64,000 nucleotides of DNA from an uncultured Eubacteriales bacterium (GTDB lineage Bacteria; Bacillota; Clostridia; Oscillospirales; Acutalibacteraceae), in assembly GCA_934477125.1 (NCBI GenBank), contig CAKSOL010000007.1:71071-135070 (forward strand). The letters run 5' to 3'. The position numbers and the translations under genes are program-made. A model generated the notes under the pieces. It was given only the letters and a program-made list of their open reading frames with translations. It did no database searches and had not been told where the DNA came from. This document shows, piece by piece, positions 43,319 through 51,918 of the stretch. Numbering within the stretch: the stretch's first letter is position 1; each line of letters begins with the position of its first letter.

Positions 43319-46300
43319 GTGAAAAGTAAAAAAATACTCAGTTTGGCAACTGCAACAGCGCTTATCCTTTCTTTGTTCTGCAACATTCCCGCATTCGTTT
43401 CGGCTGAGCCGACGGACGGCTGTTATATAGATTTCAGCCAATACAAATTTGAGCCGTTAACAACGGAAATCTATAATTCATATAAGGAAGAAAACCCCGA
43501 TAAAACGCCTACTGCCGGTAATATGTATGATGTTAATATATATGACGGCAGCAAGGTCGGAACATACAGTATGGCAGAGGATAATGAGGCTTCGGGCGGC
43601 AAATATCTTAATTATGTTAAGGATGCCGGCGGTAAGAACGGTGCATTGTACAGCTATATGTTTGTTGCAAATCCCACCGGCAACTACGCCACAAACGACA
43701 GCGATAAGCATATTGTTTTAGCCGAGGATACAACCTACAGTATGACTGTCCGTTATAGAATTACCGACTTATCCGACGGCTATAATCTTAATTTGTTTAC
43801 GTTTGCCTCAAGCGGTGTTGCAACACCGAATAATACTCAGAACTGGCAGGACAGGGTAAACGTCAAACTGGGTCTTGGCAATACCGGCGGATGGACAGAG
43901 GAAACATATTCATTCAAAACTCCGCAGGCTTACGCCGGCGATGTTCCTCACAGCCTGCTGGTTGGTTTTGAGCCGCGTGTAAACGGCAGCACAGCGCGTC
44001 CGGCAGAAGGTACCGCGCTTACATATAACCTTTCCGTTGATTATATAGAAATTAAGAAATCCGTTGCTCCGCAGCATATGGAAATCGATTTTGATAACTA
44101 CGACATTTCAAAGGTTGTCGGATACAGCGGTTCGATTGCGGCAGAAAATGACGCGCTTTGGGTAATTGGTGAAGCAGATGGCAATAAGTATATGAGCTAC
44201 CCGTCAACGGGTGCAATGATAAGCGATAATTCTTTGCCTTACGGCTTTATGGCAAATCCGACAGGTTCCGGTTCTTTCGCCGACAGAAAAAATGCTTTTA
44301 TACTTGAAAACGGCGCGGAATACCGTATAAGCTTTAAATACAGGCTTTCCGAGCTGGCTCAGGGCGGAACGCTTACATTTAAGGTCGGAGCGACAGCCGG
44401 TTTTAACTGTATGAACGAATGGTCCGGCGCTAACAAAAGCATTGCTCTTAGTCCGCTTGAGGAAACCGAATCGGTTAAGCTTTCTGCTTCCGAAGAATGG
44501 AAAACCGTAAGCTATACCTTTACAATGTCCACAACAAATACCGGTAGTGATATTCGGCGCAGTATGCAGGTTGCTTTTCTTCCTAATTGGAATCAGAGAC
44601 AAGTTAAGTATACTCTCGATATTGACGATATAGTTGTTGACCGCCTATCTGCCGTAACGATAGTTGATGAGAAGGGCAATAGAACGGTTCAAAAGGGCGC
44701 ACCGGCAACTCCGGCAGACGGCAGAATCGGCTTCGGCGGAAATACTGCCGAGAGCGTTGTTTTCGATACCTCGGTAAATTCCGAGATTTACACAAGACCT
44801 ACCGCCGAGTGTGTCGAGCGCACGGAGTATTATTACGACAGCGCAATGACAAGACCGATTGCCTCGATGAATTTCTCGGTTTCTGACGAGACGGTATATT
44901 CAAAGAAGATTTTTAAACAGTCCTCGGTAAATCAGGTTGCTTTCTGCGGCTTTGATGAATACGGCTTACGCTCAAGCGGCTATGATTACGGTCAGTTCGG
45001 AAAATACGGATATTTGAATACCGACAGCGAGCATGTATGGGATATTGTCGATACAGAGAGCTATACCGGTTCAAAGTCAATGCATATGGCGCTGTCGGGC
45101 GGCTTTGGCGATGCAAGAAAATATCTTTATATCGGCAACGGATATGAGTATGAGGATAACGTTACATACCATGTTTCATTAAAAATTAAAAAGGACGCGG
45201 CGATTGAACAGAATGGTTACCTCAGAATAACCCTTGGCGGCGGAGGAGATGTTTACGGCAGATTTATTTCCGGCGGCGACAGCTCTGTTATAACCGTTCC
45301 GGCGGAAAGCCTGTCCGAAGAATGGACCGAATATACGCTTCCGATAACCTTTGTTCCTCAGACTATTGAAGCACATCCCGATTTTAATGCGGACTTTTAC
45401 CGCGGACCTGCACTGAAATTCGATACTGATTCAAATGTTGCGGTATATCTTGACTCGATAACAATATCTACGGTTTGCGGCTCTGTTTCCGGCGTACTTG
45501 CGGACGGCGACAATAACGGACTCAGAATAACCGCCTCTTATTTTGACAACGGCAGCAATACGGTAACTCTCGCAGGAACCGAATACGGCGTTATCGAAAG
45601 GGGAATACTCGCAAAATCCTCAACAAACAATGCAGCTCTTAAAGAGGACGGCGACGGCGTTTTAAGCGTTAAGAAAACCGACGGTTTTGACGATTATTGG
45701 GCTGACGGCGCAAACGGGGAGAAGATTTTCTCGATGCTTATAGAGAATGTCGCCGACCGCTGTGTAACTGCGCGCGCATATGTAAAGCTTGATAATAACA
45801 TAACCTATTATTCATCCGAATCCGTTATAACCGCCGCTTCCGATATTCCGGAGGGATACACCCTTGTCTGGGGTGATGAATTTGACGGCGAGACGCTTGA
45901 CACATCAAAGTGGAGCGACGCGGATTCCGATACATACGGGGCAAATACGCAATATGTCTATTACTGCAACGGGAACAATGAAAAGGTTAAAACCCTTTTC
46001 TTAAAAAACGGTATGCTTCAAATGCAGCTTCAGCACCGTTCCGAGCTGGGGCTCAGCACCTCCCAGTATCAGTATAACGCTCCGAAGGGACTGACAACCA
46101 AGGACACTGCGAACTTTAAATACGGCTATATCGAAATGCGTGCAAGAATACCCTATAAAAACGGTATACAAAGCAGCTTTTGGTTTAAGTCCGACGGCTC
46201 TCTTGCCGAAAGGCAATCTGATACGGCGGCGGAAATCGATATGATAGAAACCTTCGGATATACGGATACCGTTGTTCCTAATATACATAAATGGTATCCG

Positions 46301-46702
46301 TCGGATAATTCAACGCTCCATTCTCAGTATAACAATACGAAAGGTCTTACGCCGCAGAGCAAGAAATTTGAAAGCGCGTCGCTTTCGGAAGAATTTCATA
46401 TCTACGGTATGGAATGGACCGAAACCGAGATAATTATGTATGTCGACCGCAAGGAGTATGCAAGATTTGATATAACGAAAAACTATGAGGGCGATGAAAA
46501 CGCGGTAGGCGATATGAGCGCTTTCAGGGACCCGGTGCGTATGATAATCGGTTTTTCTCCGTACCTCAGTGAACTGGGTCATTATGATTTCGTCGGAGGC
46601 GGTCTTGGCTTTACAACCGCAGACACCGATTTTTCACAGCCGTACAGTATCGATTGGGTACGTCTTTATCAGAAAGACGGCTGTGAATTGCATACAAAGT
46701 AA
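43319..46702 (+). CDS. Large secreted GH16 enzyme with binding modules
   Basis: A 1127-residue secreted enzyme. GTG start after GAGAGGAG, signal peptide (LATATALILSLFCNIPAF, cut near VSA), then two beta-sandwich modules (about 35-255 and 258-445), the first strongly similar to the first module of the 1795-aa protein. Next are a linker, another binding-like module (about 540-720), a short Ig-like stretch, and a GH16 domain from about 840 (YTLVWGDEFDGETLDTSKW). Catalytic motif EIDMIE has Glu972, Asp974 and Glu977. Probably an endo-acting beta-glucanase or galactanase that feeds oligomers to the importers. No anchor or dockerin is seen, so it should be released. Family firm, substrate inferred. 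Confidence 0.87.
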   Translation: MKSKKILSLATATALILSLFCNIPAFVSAEPTDGCYIDFSQYKFEPLTTEIYNSYKEENPDKTPTAGNMYDVNIYDGSKVGTYSMAEDNEASGGKYLNYVKDAGGKNGALYSYMFVANPTGNYATNDSDKHIVLAEDTTYSMTVRYRITDLSDGYNLNLFTFASSGVATPNNTQNWQDRVNVKLGLGNTGGWTEETYSFKTPQAYAGDVPHSLLVGFEPRVNGSTARPAEGTALTYNLSVDYIEIKKSVAPQHMEIDFDNYDISKVVGYSGSIAAENDALWVIGEADGNKYMSYPSTGAMISDNSLPYGFMANPTGSGSFADRKNAFILENGAEYRISFKYRLSELAQGGTLTFKVGATAGFNCMNEWSGANKSIALSPLEETESVKLSASEEWKTVSYTFTMSTTNTGSDIRRSMQVAFLPNWNQRQVKYTLDIDDIVVDRLSAVTIVDEKGNRTVQKGAPATPADGRIGFGGNTAESVVFDTSVNSEIYTRPTAECVERTEYYYDSAMTRPIASMNFSVSDETVYSKKIFKQSSVNQVAFCGFDEYGLRSSGYDYGQFGKYGYLNTDSEHVWDIVDTESYTGSKSMHMALSGGFGDARKYLYIGNGYEYEDNVTYHVSLKIKKDAAIEQNGYLRITLGGGGDVYGRFISGGDSSVITVPAESLSEEWTEYTLPITFVPQTIEAHPDFNADFYRGPALKFDTDSNVAVYLDSITISTVCGSVSGVLADGDNNGLRITASYFDNGSNTVTLAGTEYGVIERGILAKSSTNNAALKEDGDGVLSVKKTDGFDDYWADGANGEKIFSMLIENVADRCVTARAYVKLDNNITYYSSESVITAASDIPEGYTLVWGDEFDGETLDTSKWSDADSDTYGANTQYVYYCNGNNEKVKTLFLKNGMLQMQLQHRSELGLSTSQYQYNAPKGLTTKDTANFKYGYIEMRARIPYKNGIQSSFWFKSDGSLAERQSDTAAEIDMIETFGYTDTVVPNIHKWYPSDNSTLHSQYNNTKGLTPQSKKFESASLSEEFHIYGMEWTETEIIMYVDRKEYARFDITKNYEGDENAVGDMSAFRDPVRMIIGFSPYLSELGHYDFVGGGLGFTTADTDFSQPYSIDWVRLYQKDGCELHTK

Positions 46703-46717
46703 AGGGAGTTGACGGAT

Positions 46718-47014
46718 ATGAAAAAAATATTTATCAGATTTTCGGTTATGACTTTGTCGGCAATTTTGTTACTGGGCGTTATTTCGGCAAATGCGCAAAC
46801 AGGCATTGACGACGGTACCGTAAGGTTTCCGAGCGAGTACGGCGATGTAAATGACGACGGTGCAGTAAACATTCTTGACCTTGTAAGACTTAAAAAGTAT
46901 ATAGCAAAAATACCGAACGTTAATATTTGCAAGTCAGCCTCCGATTTGAACGGCGACGGCGAATATGACGCAGCGGATTTATCGGAGCTTAGAGCTTTAC
47001 TTTTGAATATGTAG
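46718..47014 (+). CDS. Small secreted protein consisting of one dockerin
   Basis: A 98-residue protein: signal peptide (IRFSVMTLSAILLLGVISAN) followed by only a type I dockerin. Its two calcium loops are GDVNDDGAVNILDLVRLKKY and SDLNGDGEYDAADLSELRAL. No catalytic domain. ATG 46718 lies 10 nt after AAAGGGAG; the TTG at 46709 is too close to it. A lone dockerin could act as an adaptor, a competitor for cohesin sites or a detached module of a neighbouring enzyme. It sits between the GH16 gene and a solute-binding protein. A hairpin with TCTCCCCTGTG and CACAGGGGAGA follows at about 47027. Confidence 0.8.
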   Translation: MKKIFIRFSVMTLSAILLLGVISANAQTGIDDGTVRFPSEYGDVNDDGAVNILDLVRLKKYIAKIPNVNICKSASDLNGDGEYDAADLSELRALLLNM

Positions 47015-47025
47015 AAACATTTGCT

Positions 47026-47056
47026 TTCTCCCCTGTGTTTTTCACAGGGGAGAAAG
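47026..47056 (+). terminator. Hairpin after the dockerin gene
   Basis: TTTCTCCCCTGTG pairs with CACAGGGGAGAAA around a short T-rich loop. There is no T-run after the stem, so it may be an RNA-stabilising hairpin rather than a full terminator. A second dyad (GCGGAAT/ATTCCGC) lies about 35 nt further on, before the next gene. Confidence 0.5.
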
Positions 47057-47158
47057 GCGCGGTCTGCGGCAGATGAACATTTTGTAACGCGGAATGGAGA
47101 ATAATGATTATTCTGTATTCCGCATTGCAAAAGACAGAGTATTTATGTGAGGTAAGCT

Positions 47159-50020
47159 ATGAAAAATTTAAAACCGGGCTTTAGAAAAACAGTAGCGGCT
47201 GCGTTGGCGGCAGGGCTTTTAATCGGCGCGGCAATGCCGTTATCCGCCGAGAAAGCGGAAAAAGAGGACGGAGAAATATCCGCTGTATATAATTATTCCG
47301 ACAGCAATGCTTACCGCGCATATAAAGAAAAATATTCTGATATAAACAACGCCGTATCGGATATAACTATTGCCGGCGGAGAAGAAACCTGCACGGATAA
47401 AGCGGGAAACGAATATAAAAACACGGCGCGCCTGAGCGCCGGCGAGACTGTTACATATTCCTTTGAGGCTGAGCAAAGCGGTTTATACAATATAAAATTA
47501 TGCTATCTGCCGCTTAGCGAAGCCGGAGGGGATTTAAGCGTAAAGCTTATGCTTGACGGCGCTGTGCCGTTCAGCGAGGCGGAAAAGCTGAGCCTGCCGA
47601 GAATGTATAGGGACAGCGAGGGTGAGCGGTATGACAGCTACGGCAATCAGTATTCGCCTGAGCAGGAGGAAGCCGGCGAATTTGTATCGAGGGCATTCTG
47701 TGATATAACCGGCGCCGAAAATATGCCGTATGTGTTTTATATTTCCAAAGGCAGCCACAGTATTGCAATAACCTGCGGCGACGAGCCTTTCGCTTTGGAA
47801 AAAACGGTTATAGCCGCTCCGGACGCCGTCCCGGCTTACTCCAAGCTTGAAAAGAGCTATAAGGAAAAGGGATATATACCGGCTGACGGCGGGTCAATAA
47901 TTATCGAGGGCGAGGATGCGGCGCTTAAATCGACACGCGCGATTGTGCCTAAGTCCGACAGCACATCTCCTGCGCCGAATCCCTCAAGCTCAAGAAAACA
48001 GATTATAAACTATATCGGCGGAAGCAACTGGAAATCTCCCGAGGAAGAGATTATTTGGAAAATCAACGTTAAAAGCACAGGACTTTATCGGCTGAGCGCC
48101 ATTTTCAAACAGGATCAGACCGTAAACGGCTATTCGTACAGAAAGCTTAAAATAGACGGTTCCGTTCCGTTTTACGAGGCGCTTAATCTTAAATTTTACT
48201 ATGGGACCGGGTGGCAGTATTACGAATTTGCCGATGACGGGAAAAATCCGTATCTGTTTTATCTTGAAAAAGGCGAGCACACTGTAAGCCTTACCGCAAC
48301 ATTAAGCGAAACCGCCGAATTTTATAATGAGCTGCGCGAGATTACGTCGGATTTAAGCGATTTGTATCTTGAAATTGCAATGATAACCGGAGAAAGCCCC
48401 GATAAAAACCGCGATTACGATTTGTTTAAGCAGATAAACGGCTTTAACGATACGCTTTCTGCAAATTACAGCAGGCTTACGGGGCTTGCAGCAAGTATGA
48501 AAAAGCTGTCGGACGGGGAGGAAACCTCGTTCGTGTCAGCAATAAACAATATGGCGCGCGTGATTAAATCAATGATTGACAATCCGTATACGGCGCAGAA
48601 TTACATTACCGATTATTACAACAATTATACAACTCTGAGCGCATGGCTGTATGATATGAAATCAATGCCGCTCAGTATTGACAGACTTTGCTTTTATCCG
48701 TCGGACAGCTCCGAAAAGCCGGATATGCCGGGACTTTTCAAAAGGCTTATTTTCAGCTTGGAAAGATTTGCGGTATCGTTCGCGTCTGAGTACGGAAACG
48801 CAAAATCGGAGGAAAAGGATCTTAAAATATGGGTCAACTGGGGAAGAGACCAGGCTATGGTGCTTAACTCCCTCATCGAAGAATCCTTTACGCCGAATAC
48901 CGGGATAAAGGTTAATCTTGAGCTTACTGACGCAACGCTTGTCAAGGGGATGCTTTCCGGCAACGCACCGGATTTGTCGCTTCATCTTCCGAGAACCGAG
49001 CCTGTTAATCTTGCAACGCGGGGCGCACTTTATAATCTGACGGAATTTGAGGATTACCCGGATATAATAAAGCGCTTCGGAGAGTCTGCGGATGTGCCGT
49101 ACAGATACAAAGGCGGAACATATGCCCTGCCGGATACGCAGTCGTTTTATATAATGTTTTACCGCAGGGATATTTTAGAAAAGCTGGAAATTCCCGTTCC
49201 CGAAACCTGGGACGAATTTTTGGCGGCAACTGCAGTATTGCAGCGCAACAATATGCAGTCATGGATACCGTATACGCAGATAACAACCTCTGCAACGGTA
49301 AATACGGGTGTTGGAGGACTTAATCTTTTTGCCTCGATTTTGCAGCAGCACGGCGGCAGCTTTTATAACGACGGCAAAACGGCAACAATGCTTGAAAGCC
49401 CAACGGCTCTTAATGCGTTCACATTCTGGACGGATATGTATACTAAATATAAGCTTCCTACAACCGCAAGCTTTTATAACCGTTTCAGACTCGGCACTAT
49501 GCCGCTCGGCGTAGAGGTGTATACGCTTTATACAACGCTTAAAGAGGCGGCTCCGGAAATTGACGGGAGATGGGGGATAGCTTTGGTTCCCGGAACCCGG
49601 CAGAACGGAACGGTCAATCATACCGTTTCGGGCGCGGGTACTGGCTGCGGAATAATATCCTCATCAAAGCATAAAAAAGAGGCATGGGAGTTTCTTAAAT
49701 GGTGGACGTCCGCCGATACGCAGCTCAGGTATAACAACAATGTCGAGTCTATTTTAGGCGCGGTTTCAAGAACAACAACGGCAACGCTTGATGCGTTTAA
49801 GGAAATGTCCTGGGAGAAAAGCGATCTTGAAATATTGCTGGATCAGAGAGAACAAATATCGGAAATACCCGAGGTTGCCGGCAGCTATTATGTTTCGCGC
49901 GCGGTGGACCAGGCGTTTTGGGCGGTTATAAACGGCGAGGAAACAGCCAAGGATTCGCTGAGCGAATGGGCGGAAATTGCGGATAACGAAATAGAACGAA
50001 AAATTAACCAGTATAAATAA
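47159..50020 (+). CDS. Solute-binding protein fused to two N-terminal binding modules
   Basis: A 953-residue secreted protein, about twice the size of ordinary sugar-binding proteins. Signal peptide (KTVAAALAAGLLIGAAMPLS), two CBM-like modules (about 60-215 and 245-395; both contain GLYxIKL or GLYRLSA strands and LDGAVPF or IDGSVPF turns), a helical connector (about 400-560), and a family 1 solute-binding domain (about 565-953: LKIWVNWGRDQAMVLNSLIE, ALPDTQSFYIMFYRRDILEK). It lacks a lipobox, so anchoring is unclear; a retained signal helix is possible. It heads the transporter genes: permeases start 11 nt after its stop. Probably binds the polymer with its modules and delivers oligomers to the transporter. 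Confidence 0.83.
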   Translation: MKNLKPGFRKTVAAALAAGLLIGAAMPLSAEKAEKEDGEISAVYNYSDSNAYRAYKEKYSDINNAVSDITIAGGEETCTDKAGNEYKNTARLSAGETVTYSFEAEQSGLYNIKLCYLPLSEAGGDLSVKLMLDGAVPFSEAEKLSLPRMYRDSEGERYDSYGNQYSPEQEEAGEFVSRAFCDITGAENMPYVFYISKGSHSIAITCGDEPFALEKTVIAAPDAVPAYSKLEKSYKEKGYIPADGGSIIIEGEDAALKSTRAIVPKSDSTSPAPNPSSSRKQIINYIGGSNWKSPEEEIIWKINVKSTGLYRLSAIFKQDQTVNGYSYRKLKIDGSVPFYEALNLKFYYGTGWQYYEFADDGKNPYLFYLEKGEHTVSLTATLSETAEFYNELREITSDLSDLYLEIAMITGESPDKNRDYDLFKQINGFNDTLSANYSRLTGLAASMKKLSDGEETSFVSAINNMARVIKSMIDNPYTAQNYITDYYNNYTTLSAWLYDMKSMPLSIDRLCFYPSDSSEKPDMPGLFKRLIFSLERFAVSFASEYGNAKSEEKDLKIWVNWGRDQAMVLNSLIEESFTPNTGIKVNLELTDATLVKGMLSGNAPDLSLHLPRTEPVNLATRGALYNLTEFEDYPDIIKRFGESADVPYRYKGGTYALPDTQSFYIMFYRRDILEKLEIPVPETWDEFLAATAVLQRNNMQSWIPYTQITTSATVNTGVGGLNLFASILQQHGGSFYNDGKTATMLESPTALNAFTFWTDMYTKYKLPTTASFYNRFRLGTMPLGVEVYTLYTTLKEAAPEIDGRWGIALVPGTRQNGTVNHTVSGAGTGCGIISSSKHKKEAWEFLKWWTSADTQLRYNNNVESILGAVSRTTTATLDAFKEMSWEKSDLEILLDQREQISEIPEVAGSYYVSRAVDQAFWAVINGEETAKDSLSEWAEIADNEIERKINQYK

Positions 50021-50030
50021 AGGCGGCAGA

Positions 50031-50960
50031 ATGGTGATAAAAATGAAACTTATCGATAAAAAGGAAAAAGCGGGAATTGAAACCTCTTTTAAAGATAAAT
50101 TGCCGTATTGTATTATGCTGGCGCCGTTTATAGTGTTCTTTACCGCTTTAATAGCCGTGCCTATGATAGCCTCGGTTGTGCTGAGCTTTTTTGAGTTCGA
50201 TATGGTGTCGGCGCTGGTGCCTTCGGGCTTTTCTAACTATTTCCGTATGCTTTTTGACGACGAGGTATTTGTAAAAACCTTTAAAAATACCCTTGTGCTT
50301 GCGGTTATAACCGGTCCGGCAGGCTTTTTCCTTTCGTTTGTTTTGGCGTGGTTTTTAAACGAGTTTAAGCCTATGGTAAGAACGGTGCTGTCCTTTATGT
50401 TTTATTGCCCTGCTTTAATCGGAAACGCTTATTATATATGGCAGGTTGCATTTTCATCGGACAGCTACGGCTATGTAAACAGTATGCTTTTGTCGCTGGG
50501 ATTTATAACGGAGCCGGTACAATGGCTGAAAAATGCAAGCTATGTTATGCCTATTATAATCGCGGTTCAGCTGTGGATGAGTATGGGAGTATCGTTCCTT
50601 GCAAATATTTCCGGACTTCAGAACGTAAACGGCGAAATGTATGAAGCGGGCGCAATAGACGGTATACGCAACCGCTGGCAGGAGCTATGGTATATAACGC
50701 TCCCGTCAATGCAGCATATGCTGCTTTTCAGCGCGGTTATGCAGATATCCTCGGCATTTTCCATAAGTCAGCTGCCTATTGCTCTTGCGGGTTACCCTTC
50801 GGTCGGGAACAGGGTGGATACTATTGTTTCATATCTTGCTGATGCAGGTACCGTGCGGTATGAAATGGGTTATGCCTCGGCGATATCCGTATTGCTGTTT
50901 GTCATTATGATTATTGTAAGGGTAGTAATAGGCAAGCTTATAAATAAGGTCGGAAAGTGA
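50031..50960 (+). CDS. Sugar ABC transporter permease (first pair, MalF-like)
   Basis: A 309-residue inner-membrane permease with six predicted helices, from PYCIMLAPFIVFFTALIAVP onward. The EAA loop that contacts the ATPase reads YEAGAIDGIRNRWQELWYIT, ending in LP. It forms one half of a heterodimeric channel with the 50973 product. Two starts are possible, 50031 and 50043, both with usable ribosome sites. No ATPase gene is in the locus, so a shared MsmK-type ATPase encoded elsewhere is needed, as is usual in Firmicutes. Confidence 0.9.
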   Translation: MVIKMKLIDKKEKAGIETSFKDKLPYCIMLAPFIVFFTALIAVPMIASVVLSFFEFDMVSALVPSGFSNYFRMLFDDEVFVKTFKNTLVLAVITGPAGFFLSFVLAWFLNEFKPMVRTVLSFMFYCPALIGNAYYIWQVAFSSDSYGYVNSMLLSLGFITEPVQWLKNASYVMPIIIAVQLWMSMGVSFLANISGLQNVNGEMYEAGAIDGIRNRWQELWYITLPSMQHMLLFSAVMQISSAFSISQLPIALAGYPSVGNRVDTIVSYLADAGTVRYEMGYASAISVLLFVIMIIVRVVIGKLINKVGK

Positions 50961-50972
50961 GGAAAACGGATT

Positions 50973-51899
50973 ATGAAACAAAACAAAGCTGCTTCCGGCA
51001 AACCGGGACTGTTTAAGCTCATACACGAAAGCAGAGCCGCAAAAAAAACCTCACAAAGCAGAAAATATACACGTTCAAAGGCAGGAAACACCGTTTATGT
51101 TGTTATTCTGCTTGCCTTGGGACTTTTTTCGGTACTGCCGCTTGTATACTGTATTGCGACCTCGTTTAAGCCGCTTGACGAGCTTATGATATTTCCGCCG
51201 CGCTTTTTTGTGAACAGACCCACCCTTCAGAATTATCTTGCACTTCCCGGATTGCTTTCCAACCTCAGAGTGCCGCTTTCAAGGTATATATTCAACAGCT
51301 TTTTTGTGGCGGTAATAACAACATTTCTTTATGTAACGGTTTCAACGCTTGCGGCGTTTGTTCTTACTAAATCGCCGCTTAAATCCAAGAAAAAGATATT
51401 TACGGTCGTACAATATGCGCTGCTGTTTAATACATATACTCTGGCAATACCTCAGTATCTTATTTTCTCGTATATCGGGGTTATAGATACCTATTGGGCG
51501 TATATCCTGCCTCATATCGCCACTACAATGGGAGTTTTCCTTATGAAGCAGTATATGGAGGGCAGTATTCCGGACGCAATTATGGAGGCTGCAAAAATAG
51601 ACGGAGCGGGACCCTACAGAATATTCGCACAGATTATTGTCCCTATGGTCAAGCCCTGTATAATGACGCTTACGCTTTTCGGATTCAGAGATGTATGGTC
51701 TGCGCTGCCGAACGGAACGATATTTAATGAATCGCTTAAAACCCTGCCTGCGATTATGACGCAGATTAACGCGGGCGGAATAGCGCGTTCGGGAAGTGCA
51801 ATGGCGGTTACGGTAATAATGATGATACCGCCGATGATTGTGTATATGATATCTCAAAGCAATGTTCTTGAATCGATGAACAGCGCCGGAATTAAATGA
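50973..51899 (+). CDS. Sugar ABC transporter permease (first pair, MalG-like)
   Basis: A 308-residue permease. A basic N-terminal tail of about 30 residues (SRAAKKTSQSRKYTRSKAGN) precedes six membrane helices. The EAA loop is MEAAKIDGAGPYRIFAQIIV followed by P. It pairs with the 50031 product, whose stop lies 12 nt upstream. Family call firm; the cargo is presumably the oligosaccharide bound by the 47159 protein. Confidence 0.9.
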   Translation: MKQNKAASGKPGLFKLIHESRAAKKTSQSRKYTRSKAGNTVYVVILLALGLFSVLPLVYCIATSFKPLDELMIFPPRFFVNRPTLQNYLALPGLLSNLRVPLSRYIFNSFFVAVITTFLYVTVSTLAAFVLTKSPLKSKKKIFTVVQYALLFNTYTLAIPQYLIFSYIGVIDTYWAYILPHIATTMGVFLMKQYMEGSIPDAIMEAAKIDGAGPYRIFAQIIVPMVKPCIMTLTLFGFRDVWSALPNGTIFNESLKTLPAIMTQINAGGIARSGSAMAVTVIMMIPPMIVYMISQSNVLESMNSAGIK

Positions 51900-51918
51900 C
51901 GGAGGGGAAATGTGATTT

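Noticed and set aside
24981..47014. A cellulosome gene cluster
   Set aside because: Only two dockerins and one cohesin-like module are seen, none on a plant-wall enzyme; no multi-cohesin scaffoldin.
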